A stretch of 64,000 bases of DNA from NCBI GenBank assembly GCA_024401215.1, contig JAKSLL010000008.1:1-64000 (forward strand), given 5' to 3'. The notes under the pieces were generated by a model, which was not told the DNA's origin, did not search any database, and worked only from the letters and a program-made list of their open reading frames with translations. Origin of the DNA: Bacteroidaceae bacterium. GTDB lineage: Bacteria > Bacteroidota > Bacteroidia > Bacteroidales > Bacteroidaceae. Position 1 is the first letter of the stretch. The number at the start of each line of letters is the position of its first letter. This document shows, one piece after another, positions 28,997 to 38,300 of this stretch. A program made the translations under genes and the position numbers.

Positions 28997-29659
28997 TTAT
29001 TTATAAAATGTCTTGCTATACAAGCCGTCGTATGTATATACTGTGAAACGTACGCTATCCTCTCCTTCCGGAAAAGGCATAGACAGATACGCATCCTCGG
29101 TGTATGATTCCATATCATTGGCTGGGCGGAGATGCAGAAGAGAATAGCAACCTACACTATCCTCACAAAATGCGAAGGTATGCTTCCCCGTCCCCGTAGT
29201 GAGCATTCCGAGATGCATATTTAAATAGCCCCCGCTCTTCCACATGCTAACGACTTTCATTGGATATCGCGGCAAACCGCCAACCCAATTTTCTCCGCTT
29301 CCTGCATTTTGCAGTTTGAAAGATTCCGCAGGACAAGCAGCTTGAGTGAACGCCCTTTTCAAAGAATACAGAGCCACTCTGCCGCCCTCTTCCTTAGAAT
29401 ATGAGACAAAACATCTGAGCGTTGTATCTCTCATCCCTGCAGACACCCTGTGAGGCACTTCATACCTTTCTCCGCTATCAAGTATCAATTCCTGCACACA
29501 GCTGTCGCTGCCAATTCGGAGCATCGCAATGTCAGACATCAAACCCCAATATCTTCCGTCACTTGTTTCCCTTCTGCAGCCGCAAAGAGCAGATGCAATC
29601 ACAAGTGTTGCAAAAGAGGCGATCAAGCATACCGTCTTAGTTCTTGACAGCCTTCTCAT
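28997..29659 (-). CDS. Small lipoprotein, possibly NigD-like
   Basis: A 220-aa exported lipoprotein of uncertain family. The ATG at 29659 gives a short basic N-terminus then LVIASALCGC, a lipobox; an ATG at 29680 is also possible. The start overlaps the end of the acyltransferase gene by about 20 bp, so they are probably translationally coupled. The second half (GGYLNMHLGMLTTGTGKHTF) is faintly like the C-terminal domain of NigD-like proteins of Bacteroidales, but I cannot confirm this by eye. It is last in the PASTA-rluD-ddl-acyltransferase run. Confidence 0.6.
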   Translation of the reverse strand: MRRLSRTKTVCLIASFATLVIASALCGCRRETSDGRYWGLMSDIAMLRIGSDSCVQELILDSGERYEVPHRVSAGMRDTTLRCFVSYSKEEGGRVALYSLKRAFTQAACPAESFKLQNAGSGENWVGGLPRYPMKVVSMWKSGGYLNMHLGMLTTGTGKHTFAFCEDSVGCYSLLHLRPANDMESYTEDAYLSMPFPEGEDSVRFTVYTYDGLYSKTFYK

Positions 29660-30797
29660 AATTGAAATAAGGGTTAGCATACATTGTCAATATGCGCTCT
29701 CTAAGATATGGCATATCAGGATTGTCTAAGTCTATCTTAGCAAGTTTACCTTTCAGATAAGCCTCAAACTTCGGATCATCGATTTTCTCGCCACGAAGTT
29801 CAGCTGCAGCAGCCTTATTGCCAGAATATATGCGGTAATTCTTATGAATCTCATGATCTATATGTTCGGCGACAATACGGAAGATGTCTGCACGTTCTAT
29901 CTCTTCTGCATTAAGAGTGTCAAGCCAATCATTTATGCAGTCGGCAGCCTGATAGTGGACATGCCCTTTCTGGCCCCATATTCCTATCTTCATATTATCG
30001 AGGTCATCCTGTTTTGCTTTCTTCCATCCTGGGATGTCGCGCTTGCACTGGAACTCCTTAGCTTTCAGATAGTCGCAAGGGTCATACTCATACGAGATGG
30101 CAAGTGGCACGATATTCATGTGGCGCAGATTGGTGATGATGTCAGCGGTAGTCTTTCCCGTTGTCGGACCGCCCATATTAAGCATTTTAAGCACAGACTC
30201 CTGAGTCAAGTCGTTACTATCCTTCGCACGTCCTTCACGCTGGGCAATCCAAATATTCTCATGTTTCTCATTGATGGCGAAGTGCATATACTGGCTCATG
30301 TGTATTGACGACTTGAGCATCTCCTTTGGAGTAAGTCCACGGTTGACGGTGAATGACTTATTCATCCTAACAAGCGTCTTAATCCAAGGATATATAAGGA
30401 GATTGTCACCTATAGCGATTTCGACTGTTGTTGAGAACTTCTCTGCTATAAGCATTACATCAAGAATAGCAGAATCAAGCACAATGTCTCGGTGATTAGA
30501 CATGAATGTGTAATTGCCCTTTTTGTCGAGCGACTGCGGGAAATGGCATGAATGCCCTGTGGCTCCCTTATGCAGCGCATAATAAACCATAGGCTTCATG
30601 AATCTCTTCTGAAAATCGAGCGGAGTCTTCACGCCAGTGAACATCATTCGGAGAAGTCCGTTGCGAATGCCCTTTGGCAGCGGAATGATACCCTGAAGAA
30701 TCTTATCAAACTGGCGGTCGTTGAGCATAGACTCAAACGCCTCCTTCATTTCGCCCTCAGAGCATGGGCGTATATCATCAAAATCTGACAACTGCAT
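29637..30797 (-). CDS. Acyltransferase, glycerol-phosphate acyltransferase-like
   Basis: A 386-aa protein with the acyltransferase motif region FMSNHRDIVLDSAIL (about residue 98) followed by the substrate-binding WIAQREGRAKD (about 185), as in PlsC/PlsB-like enzymes that acylate glycerol phosphate or other acceptors. The family is typical of Bacteroidales and often lies next to ddl. Spacing after the histidine is HxxxxxD rather than the textbook HxxxxD, as seen in this subgroup. It starts 6 bp after the Ddl stop, so it is in the same operon. The exact acceptor is not known. Confidence 0.78.
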   Translation of the reverse strand: MQLSDFDDIRPCSEGEMKEAFESMLNDRQFDKILQGIIPLPKGIRNGLLRMMFTGVKTPLDFQKRFMKPMVYYALHKGATGHSCHFPQSLDKKGNYTFMSNHRDIVLDSAILDVMLIAEKFSTTVEIAIGDNLLIYPWIKTLVRMNKSFTVNRGLTPKEMLKSSIHMSQYMHFAINEKHENIWIAQREGRAKDSNDLTQESVLKMLNMGGPTTGKTTADIITNLRHMNIVPLAISYEYDPCDYLKAKEFQCKRDIPGWKKAKQDDLDNMKIGIWGQKGHVHYQAADCINDWLDTLNAEEIERADIFRIVAEHIDHEIHKNYRIYSGNKAAAAELRGEKIDDPKFEAYLKGKLAKIDLDNPDMPYLRERILTMYANPYFNYEKAVKN

Positions 30798-30803
30798 AGC
30801 AAA

Positions 30804-31799
30804 TTATATTTTCACCTCAATCACCTCATTAAGCACATCTTTCATCTCCATGCCAGCGGCTCTCACCTGCTGCGGGATGAATGAAGTCTGAGTCATTCCT
30901 GGGGTTGTATTTATTTCAAGCATATTTATCACATCACCACCATCTTCATTCTTGCTGATTATATAATCTATGCGGATGATGCCGCTTGCACCAAGAATGT
31001 CATATATGGCGGCTGTGAGAGCCTGCACACGCTTTGTTGTATCTTCTGACAGACGAGCCGGAGTGATTTCTTCAACCTTTCCGTTATACTTAGCATCGTA
31101 GTCAAAGAATTCTGTCTTAGGCACAACCTCTGTGATTGGGAGCACCTTCATCTCGCCTTCCTTATTCTTATACACACCATTGCTAATCTCTGTGCCTACC
31201 ATAATGCTTTCGACAAGCACATCATCACTCTCCTTACGAGCCTTCTCTACAGCAGGCACGACATCGTCAACAGACTTGCATTTTGTGACGCCAAAACTTG
31301 AACCGCCAGCATTTGGCTTGATAAAGCATGGCAAACCAACCTTCTCAACTATTGCAGCAGCATCAACATCCATGCCCTTGCGCACAAGCACCTCTTCTGC
31401 CACCTTCACGCCAAAGCCTTTAAGATACTGATTGAGAGTGAACTTGTCGAATGTCATAGCCTCAACAAGAAGAGAGCTTGTGCTGTATGGTATCTTCAGC
31501 AAATCAAAATACCCCTGAAGAATGCCATTCTCGCCTGGAGTGCCGTGTATTGTGATGTAAGCATAGTCAGGCTTAATGTCCTTGCCCCACTCGTCCTTGA
31601 ATGAGAAATTATGAAGGTGCACCTGCGACATCTTGCCGTTTGGAAGGTGGGCTTTCCAATCCGTGCCTGTCACCTCTACCACATAAACATCATACTTCTC
31701 CTTGTCAATCCAGGAATCAATACCTGCCGCACTTCTAAGCGACACATCATGCTCAGAGCTATCTCCTCCAGCAACAATAGCAATAATTTTCTTTTCCAT
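30804..31799 (-). CDS. ddl: D-alanine--D-alanine ligase
   Basis: A 331-aa cytoplasmic ATP-grasp ligase joining two D-alanines for peptidoglycan precursors. AIVAGGDSSEHDVSLRSA is the N-terminal Ddl signature, GTPGENGILQGYFD the serine-loop region, and FIKPNAGGSSFGVTK and MLEINTTPGMTQTSFIPQQ are ATP-grasp motifs. The ATG at 31799 is chosen over a TTG two codons earlier. It sits between the RluD-type gene (119 bp upstream) and the acyltransferase gene (6 bp downstream). Confidence 0.95.
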   Translation of the reverse strand: MEKKIIAIVAGGDSSEHDVSLRSAAGIDSWIDKEKYDVYVVEVTGTDWKAHLPNGKMSQVHLHNFSFKDEWGKDIKPDYAYITIHGTPGENGILQGYFDLLKIPYSTSSLLVEAMTFDKFTLNQYLKGFGVKVAEEVLVRKGMDVDAAAIVEKVGLPCFIKPNAGGSSFGVTKCKSVDDVVPAVEKARKESDDVLVESIMVGTEISNGVYKNKEGEMKVLPITEVVPKTEFFDYDAKYNGKVEEITPARLSEDTTKRVQALTAAIYDILGASGIIRIDYIISKNEDGGDVINMLEINTTPGMTQTSFIPQQVRAAGMEMKDVLNEVIEVKI

Positions 31800-31917
31800 T
31801 TTCAAAAATGGGGGATGTATTTATACAATGGCAAAAACAACGTCCTGCAGTTTTGCAGCTTACGTTTGCAACAGCAGCACTCCCCTCTAAGCTGTTGTTT
31901 CGCCACCACTTATATTA

Positions 31918-33003
31918 TTAAACTTCTTTTGTGTAATTTCTCCACTTGTCAAGCAATGCTGTTATATCCTCTGGCAATTCGGAATCAAACATCATCTCCT
32001 TCCCTGTCACAGGATGGATAAAGCCAAGAGTCTTTGCATGCAGCACCTGACGAGGACAAAGCTTGAAACAGTTGTCTATGTACTGCTTATATTTGCTTGA
32101 TGTCGTACCCTTGAGCACTTGGTCACCTCCATATCTCTCATCACTAAAGAGCGGATGACCGATATGCTTCATGTGAGCACGAATCTGATGCGTCCTGCCC
32201 GTTTCGAGCACACATTTCACAAGCGAAGTATATCCATATCTTTCAAGCACATAGTAATGAGTCACAGCATGCTTTCCTATCTCGCTGTCAGGAGGGAAAA
32301 CCGCCATGCGCATTCGGTCTTTAGGATCTCTGCCTATATTGCCCTCTATACGTCCGGAATCTTCGGTGAAATTGCCCCACACAAGAGCGTTATACTCTCT
32401 TTTTGTCGTTTTATTAAAGAACTGCAATCCAAGATTTGTCTTCGCGTTAGCAGTCTTAGCCACAACAAGCAGACCGCTAGTGTCCTTGTCTATTCGGTGC
32501 ACAAGGCCTATTTCGGGGTCATTGATGTCATACTGAGGCATATCCTTCAAATGCCAAGCTATAGCATTGAGCATTGTGCCATGCCAGTTTCCAAAACCAG
32601 GATGCACAACAAGTCCGGCAGGCTTGTTTATCACCATCAGGTCATCATCCTCAAACACTATGTCGAGAGGGATGTCCTCTGGAGTTATCTTATTTTCATA
32701 ATGCGGACGGTCGAGCATGACTTGGATAACATCGTCAGGCTTAACCTTGTATGAACGCTTCACAGGTTTGCCGTTCACCATGATGAACCCAGCGTCAGCG
32801 GCTTTTTGCACCCTGTTGCGACTGGTATTGCTCAGATGGATAAGCAAAAACTTATCAACTCTAAGCAGCTTCTGCTTCTTGTCAGCGACAAATCTGTAAT
32901 GCTCATACAACTGAGAGGTTTCATCATCATCAAACTCATCTCTGCCATCAACTTCACCCTCAACCATCTCGTCGTCTATATCATAGTATTCTTCTATACC
33001 CAC
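31918..33003 (-). CDS. Pseudouridine synthase, RluD/RluA family
   Basis: A 361-aa enzyme that isomerises uridine to pseudouridine, probably in 23S rRNA. An acidic N-terminal extension is followed by an S4 RNA-binding domain (LRVDKFLLIHLSNTSRNRVQ, about residues 43-100) and the catalytic domain with HRIDKDTSGLLVVAKT, whose first aspartate after HRI is the catalytic residue. The first start is a GTG at 33003, 12 bp after the PASTA gene stop. The length is normal for RluD with an extended N-terminus. RluD is the likely specificity but RluA-family members are hard to tell apart by eye. Confidence 0.88.
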   Translation of the reverse strand: MGIEEYYDIDDEMVEGEVDGRDEFDDDETSQLYEHYRFVADKKQKLLRVDKFLLIHLSNTSRNRVQKAADAGFIMVNGKPVKRSYKVKPDDVIQVMLDRPHYENKITPEDIPLDIVFEDDDLMVINKPAGLVVHPGFGNWHGTMLNAIAWHLKDMPQYDINDPEIGLVHRIDKDTSGLLVVAKTANAKTNLGLQFFNKTTKREYNALVWGNFTEDSGRIEGNIGRDPKDRMRMAVFPPDSEIGKHAVTHYYVLERYGYTSLVKCVLETGRTHQIRAHMKHIGHPLFSDERYGGDQVLKGTTSSKYKQYIDNCFKLCPRQVLHAKTLGFIHPVTGKEMMFDSELPEDITALLDKWRNYTKEV

Positions 33004-33015
33004 TTTCTACACCTA

Positions 33016-33681
33016 TTATAAATCCAAATCAAAACCATCACTATCTCCGTCATCAGCAGCACCATAATCACCTATGAGGTCATCGTCCATCATATAAGAA
33101 TCGTCAACATCAAGAGTGTCTTCAAGAGTGCCAGCACCTACCACAAGAGTTATCATCTTGTTTCTAGACACCTTCTCACCAGCCTTCACTCTCCTGCCTC
33201 CTACTTTCATTGCCACGACAAGGTCCTTATCCTCTCCGTAAATGCGTTCACAAGGTCCAACCTTAAATCCAAGACTCTTCAACATGCTTTCTGCCTCACG
33301 GATAGAACCATGCTTTACGACATCAGGCAATGCAGCCATTGGCTCGCCCAAGTAATTCACCGTAAGATAGATCATACGACCAGGTTTAACCTCAAAGCCA
33401 GGCTTTGGCATCTGTTCGAGCACAGCACCAGGCTTTGCGCTCTTTTTGTAAACAGAGTCAGTAACAACACCCTTCAACCCTCTCTCCATCAGGATTCTCT
33501 CCGCCTCGGATGCTGTACATCCCTCCACGCTTGGCACCTCTATCTTCTCACCATGTCGAGTGAATGAGTTCATAATCTGAAGGGTGATAAACGGAACAGC
33601 CACAATGAGCGCAATCATCACAATGATGTTAATCCAGAATATCACTCCTGTCTTTCCCGTAAAGTATTTTTTTAGAGACAT
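33016..33681 (-). CDS. Membrane-anchored PASTA-domain protein
   Basis: A 221-aa protein with one N-terminal membrane segment (VIFWINIIVMIALIVAVPFI, residues about 14-33) followed by two to three PASTA domains (IEVPSVEGCTASEAERILM; AALPDVVKHGSIREAESML). PASTA domains bind peptidoglycan fragments. No kinase or transpeptidase domain is attached. The C-terminus is a strongly acidic tail. It is the first gene of the run PASTA-RluD-Ddl-acyltransferase, an arrangement conserved in Bacteroidales, pointing to a cell-envelope role. Confidence 0.88.
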   Translation of the reverse strand: MSLKKYFTGKTGVIFWINIIVMIALIVAVPFITLQIMNSFTRHGEKIEVPSVEGCTASEAERILMERGLKGVVTDSVYKKSAKPGAVLEQMPKPGFEVKPGRMIYLTVNYLGEPMAALPDVVKHGSIREAESMLKSLGFKVGPCERIYGEDKDLVVAMKVGGRRVKAGEKVSRNKMITLVVGAGTLEDTLDVDDSYMMDDDLIGDYGAADDGDSDGFDLDL

Positions 33682-33719
33682 AAATCGTTCTTTTTATTTT
33701 AAATATGTATAAAACAGTG

Positions 33720-33727
33720 CAAAGGTA
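33720..33727 (-). promoter_or_regulatory. Probable -7 element for the PASTA-rluD-ddl operon
   Basis: TACCTTTG on the minus strand is an exact TAnnTTTG match about 40 bp before the PASTA gene ATG. A convincing TTG at -33 is absent. Confidence 0.5.
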
Positions 33728-33786
33728 GCGAAAAGACACGACAGCAGAAAGAAAAAAACAGTATAATATGCATATCAGCAACAAAA

Positions 33787-33820
33787 AAAATGCAGAAGTC
33801 CAATGGAACTTCTGCATTTT
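33787..33820 (-). terminator. Terminator of rpmH
   Basis: A 13-bp perfect stem (33787-33799 with 33808-33820) lies 23 bp past the rpmH stop, with a T tract following on the minus strand. Confidence 0.8.
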
Positions 33821-33842
33821 CTGTATCATAATGTACGGATAA

Positions 33843-33998
33843 TTATTTTCCGTGGTGCTCGCTTGATACTGTGAGAGACTTACGACCCTTCTTACGGCGA
33901 GCTGCAAGAACTCGACGGCCATTAGCTGTCTGCATACGAAGACGGAAACCGTGCTTGTTAATTCTCTTGCGGTTGTGGGGCTGGAATGTTCTTTTCAT
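33843..33998 (-). CDS. rpmH: 50S ribosomal protein L34
   Basis: A 51-aa, very basic ribosomal protein. It starts [20 protein letters not shown] and continues [20 protein letters not shown], the family signature, with a short Bacteroidota-type C-terminal extension ([11 protein letters not shown]). It has its own promoter about 90 bp upstream and a strong terminator, so it is transcribed alone, divergently from efp. Confidence 0.97.
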   Translation of the reverse strand: MKRTFQPHNRKRINKHGFRLRMQTANGRRVLAARRKKGRKSLTVSSEHHGK

Positions 33999-34089
33999 TT
34001 TGCTTATTATGTTTTATTGTTACTATTCAATTCTAAAATTCACATATTATCCCACGCGAAATGCCGCAACATTTCACGGAAAACGACTG

Positions 34090-34119
34090 CAAAATTAGTT
34101 AATTCCAAGAAATCTGCAA
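34090..34119 (-). promoter_or_regulatory. Promoter of rpmH
   Basis: On the minus strand TTG (34117-34119), 19 bp, TAATTTTG (34090-34097). The leader is about 85 nt. Confidence 0.7.
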
Positions 34120-34148
34120 AAGAAAAAACCAAAAAACACTAAACTTTT

Positions 34149-34178
34149 TTGTCATTTTAATGAAAATCCGTAATTTTG
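34149..34178 (+). promoter_or_regulatory. Promoter of efp
   Basis: TTG (34149-34151), 19 bp, TAATTTTG (34171-34178): consensus Bacteroidota promoter, back to back with the rpmH promoter. The efp leader would be about 110 nt. Confidence 0.72.
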
Positions 34179-34229
34179 CACCCGAATTAAGCATGTAGCA
34201 AATCAAATATTAACAATAGAGGAGTTTAA

Positions 34230-34322
34230 GTGGCAGTGAAAAGCAACGCATTTTTTCACTTTTCACTTTTCACTTTTCACAAAATCATTTTTATATATGG
34301 CTATTTTAGCAGGCGACATTAA
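34230..34322 (+). CDS. Possible leader peptide (30 aa) overlapping the efp start
   Basis: A GAGGAG site (about 34218-34224) precedes a GTG at 34230 that opens a 30-codon frame ending at 34322, 26 bp inside efp in another frame. The reading frame runs through the TTTTCAC repeats. The site is a better ribosome-binding sequence than anything just before the efp ATG. Expression of such a leader could couple or attenuate efp translation. There is no homology support. Confidence 0.25.
   Translation: MAVKSNAFFHFSLFTFHKIIFIYGYFSRRH
34253..34280 (+). repeat. Four tandem TTTTCAC units in the efp leader
   Basis: Four exact 7-bp units start at 34253, 34260, 34267 and 34274. GTGAAAAG at 34236-34243 is complementary to CTTTTCAC, which occurs three times across the array, so alternative hairpins are possible just before the efp ribosome-binding region. 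Confidence 0.75.
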
Positions 34323-34866
34323 GAAAGGCGTATGCCTCCGTCTTGACGACGGTAAGATTTGGGTTGTTATTGACTTCCTTCACAAGAAGCCAGGTAAGGG
34401 TAACACAGTTATGATCACAAAGCTTCGCAACGTTGAAGATGGCCGTGTGCTCGAGCGCACATGGATCGTTTCAGCTAAGCTTGACGACGTAACAGTTTCT
34501 CACCAGCAGTTCCAGTACCTCTACAAGGAGGGCGACGACATGGTATTCATGAATATGGAGACTTTCGAGCAGATCAACATCAACAAGGACCTTATCACTG
34601 GTGGAGACTTCCTCAAAGAAGGCGAGACTATGGTTATGGCATCTATTGACGACCAGACAGGCGCAATCCTCACAGCTGAGGCTCCAGTAAAGATTGTTCT
34701 CCAGGTTACATACACAGAGCCAGGACTCAAGGGCGATACTGCAACAAACGCAACAAAGCCAGCTACACTCGAGACTGGTGTTGAAATCCGTGTGCCTCTC
34801 TTCATCAACGAAGGTGACATGATTGAGGTTGACACTCGTGACGCTTCTTATGTAGGTCGCAAGTAA
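34297..34866 (+). CDS. efp: Translation elongation factor P
   Basis: A 189-aa ribosome-binding factor that relieves stalling at polyproline stretches. It has the usual three beta-barrel domains. The modifiable loop reads HKKPGKGN with lysine at position 34, the lysine type as in E. coli and Bacillus rather than the arginine type. The end of the protein (VPLFINEGDMIEVDTRDASY) is the family signature. No modifying enzyme gene is nearby. It has a strong promoter and a terminator with a UUCG loop, so it is monocistronic. Confidence 0.97.
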   Translation: MAILAGDIKKGVCLRLDDGKIWVVIDFLHKKPGKGNTVMITKLRNVEDGRVLERTWIVSAKLDDVTVSHQQFQYLYKEGDDMVFMNMETFEQININKDLITGGDFLKEGETMVMASIDDQTGAILTAEAPVKIVLQVTYTEPGLKGDTATNATKPATLETGVEIRVPLFINEGDMIEVDTRDASYVGRK

Positions 34867-34888
34867 GATTTACACATCAAACAAATAC

Positions 34889-34920
<32 letters not shown>

Positions 34921-35255
34921 TGAGAGCTACTAAGCAAATCGCCACGCCCCCACCCTTACCAATCCACCTAACGAAACGACACCCCTTAAACAAAGCGCTA
35001 TCGGACACGAATACAGCAAAACCGTACAACGTTAGTTGGCGTTGCCCGCTATCGACAACTTGCGTTACGGAACAACGACACATTACGTTACGGGCGAAAG
35101 CATAAAAGTCCAAAACAGAACATCCAAAACAGAACATCCAAAACAGAAAACACCACATACATTGTATTTAGCTGAGGTTCTACGATTTACAGAACACCCC
35201 TTAACACAAATACACATTATTTATAAACAAACGGACAAAAATTCAGCCACACATA
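34921..35255. other. Gap between efp and the SNF2 gene with a 14-bp tandem repeat
   Basis: No gene is convincing here. The SNF2 reading frame stays open back to 35036 but lacks family-like sequence. A 14-bp unit (CAAAACAGAACATC) occurs twice exactly and once partly at 35111-35148. Otherwise nothing was recognised up to the promoter at 35256. Confidence 0.6.
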
Positions 35256-35286
35256 TTGTATTTCTCATTCATAATCGCTATCTTTG
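35256..35286 (+). promoter_or_regulatory. Promoter of the SNF2-type ATPase gene
   Basis: TTG (35256-35258), 20 bp, TATCTTTG (35279-35286). It lies inside the longer open frame and so argues for the ATG at 35324 as the true start. Confidence 0.72.
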
Positions 35287-35323
35287 CAAATTCTTCAATC
35301 ACAAAAGACATCACACAAAGCGA

Positions 35324-38300
35324 ATGGACTATCAAATATACGAGCAACTTAGTGAAGACGGGCAAAGACTTCTCGGCTACATGACACTTGTCGCAAAAAA
35401 CAACGGCAAGCGATTTGTCGAGCATCTTTACTTGCTTAGACACTATTGTTTCTTCATGTTCAACGGAGATAATGCAAAAATCGAATTAGAGAACAGCCAT
35501 ATTCTTTATAAAAGCGGAATTGACACTTTTACAAATTCGCCTATCTACTCTATACGAAATGAACATTATGTTCCTGCGCTTTGTTACATGTATGAGAAGA
35601 GGAAGGATTTGTTTAGCGACTACAAGAAGGTGAAACAGAACGAGGATGAAGAAAGAAAGGAACTAAGAAAGGTAATATCCGAACTTGTAGATTCCAACTA
35701 CACAAATTGTCCATCGGCAAGCCTGCTCACGGAGAAAGACGCCGAACTGCTCCTTCCTATCACATACGACAAACGAGCATACCCATTACTGACAAATCTT
35801 TCTGCTAACACTTTCAACTCTCTTTTCAGCAATATTGTCACATACCTTATCGACAATGACATTGTCTGCAACGCAGGTCCGCTCTATGACGTACTTGCCG
35901 ACTACAAACTCATCACAGAAGCAAATCGCTGCCAATTCATTGCCGCCGTTGACTTGTACAATTTCATTGCACATGGCAAGATGCCTGCAGAAGGTATCTA
36001 TCAGAATATCTATTCCGGTTTTCTGCTCGCCGCACTAAAATTAACAAATACAAGAAAATACGACACCGCCTACAAGATGTTCGCATCAGCAGAAAGGTTG
36101 ATGAGTCACAAAGGCAAAGTGGATCCTATATCCCAGAATGCATTTATACATTTCTTGTATGTAGTATGTATGATACACTTAGCCAAAGGTGATGCAGGCA
36201 ATGACCTTATCAGCGAGGGAAAGGAATCGCTTGAAAACATCATTACGTCTGTCACCATAAGAACATCATTCACATACTTCCCGTCAAAGATACTTGCAGA
36301 AGACCATCTTAACTTTAACAAGAAATTCCATGAAGCAGACATCAAAGCGCTTTATAGGCAAGCAGCGATAGGAGAATACCCAAAAATCTATGGATGCCTG
36401 GCTTTTCTTCTTGCCAAATATCTTGGATATTCAACAAACAAAATGCCATTTGATGCCATAGCACCAAATATGGCATTGCTCAAGCACGAGATGAGTAAAT
36501 ACACGCCATTTGACGATGACGAGAGAGAGGAATTGAGAAAACTGTTTGGCGACGCTCCATCGTTGACGAGCATCTACCATAAGGCTGCTTGGGAGTTCTT
36601 GATAGAAGACCTTGAAAATGAGCTTGACGGCAAGGCGCAAGCCAGCGACAATAGAGACACAAGACTTATGTATGTGCGCCCTAACATGCAGAGTGACAAT
36701 ATCATAGTCAGAGAACAGACTCGCAACAAAAACGGTGAATGGGGAAACGGCAGAGTGATAAGCGAGAACGCATACTATATTGGAGACATAGACAGCATGA
36801 ACGATGCCGACAGACGCATATACAGCAAGATGAAACACTCATATCGCCGCAGTCTGAAACTTGAGGATGTGGTCGAGGAGATGGCAACCGACGAACGCCT
36901 GTATTTTGGAGCAAAAGCACCTTTCGAGAAGGTAAAGGTGGACATCGACGTGCCTTACCTCATTGTAGAGAAGGAGCATGGGCTGTTTGTCGTCAAATCA
37001 AATGTCCCTATTGCAAAAGCAGACAAGGACATCGTCATCATCGAAGATTCGACATCACACTACACCATATTGTCCATTCCCTCAGAAATACACAGCCAAT
37101 ATGTGCGACTCCTCCAATTAGGATCTTTCCCGCTTGAAGCAGAAGGGTCTCTACGCGCCCTCCTTCCAAAATTCGGAGGGAAAATGGAGATTCATTCCAC
37201 ACTCATTGAAGGTGGTTCAACTCTTCCTATTGTGGACGGAACAGCAAAGGCTGGATTCAAAATAACAAAGAAGCAAGGACTGAATTACGAGATAGAGTGT
37301 GTTGTCCGCCCACTCGAAGGAGGAAAACGTACATATAAACTGGGCGAGGGCAACGATGTCATCATAGACGAGAATTCAGATGGAAGAGTGAGGGTCAGAA
37401 GAGACTTAGAGAAAGAGACGGACATACTGAATCATATCCGTTCTTTCTGGGCTTCACAGAATGACGAATTTGACCCACACACAATAAATGTTTACCCTCC
37501 TGAGTTCATCATCGAGCTGCTGCAATTTGTTCAAGACAACAAAGACACCCTATATGCAGAATGGCAAGAGGGTAAAAGCATGAAATTCCACCGCATAAGC
37601 AACGCCTCTAAGTCGTGGAGCGGAGCCGCCATCACAGACAAAGGTCAATGGTTTGACATTGAAGGTTCTGTGATGATTGACGAAGACACTGTTATGAGCA
37701 TCAGTCAGCTTTTGGAATTAGCAAGCAACAGCAAAAACAATTATGTGAAAATCAACGAGGACGAGTTCATCGTTCTTAGCGACAGCCTAAAAAAGCAGCT
37801 GAACATCCTTGACTCTTTCACAAACAGAGAAAGAGGGAAAATAAGAATCTCACCTTTCAGCGCGGCATTGATGGGAACTGACGTATTGTCTGGCGATATA
37901 GAGTTCAAACTTGATAATAAGATTATCGAGATGCGCAAACGCATATACGACAGTTCAGAATATTCGCCAGAAGTCCCTGCTGAGCTGAATGCCACACTCC
38001 GCCCGTACCAGAAAGACGGATTTCAGTGGATTGCACGCCTCAACAGCTGGGGTGCAGGAGCGCTGCTTGCCGACGACATGGGATTGGGAAAGACCATACA
38101 GACAATAGCCTTCCTCTTGCTCAAAAAAGACGAAGGTCCTTCGCTTGTCGTTGCTCCTGCCTCTGTGGCGCCAAACTGGAAGACCGAGCTGGAGAAGTTC
38201 GCTCCAAGCCTCAACAGCCAGATTCTCAACTTCGCAATAAATAGACAGCAAGTCATCAAGGATGCTGGGCCTTCAGACATAATAATCACAACTTATGGCA

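Noticed and set aside
35036-35323. N-terminal extension of the SNF2 protein
   Set aside because: A consensus promoter lies inside this stretch, the sequence is low in complexity with 14-bp tandem repeats, and the downstream ATG is well placed.
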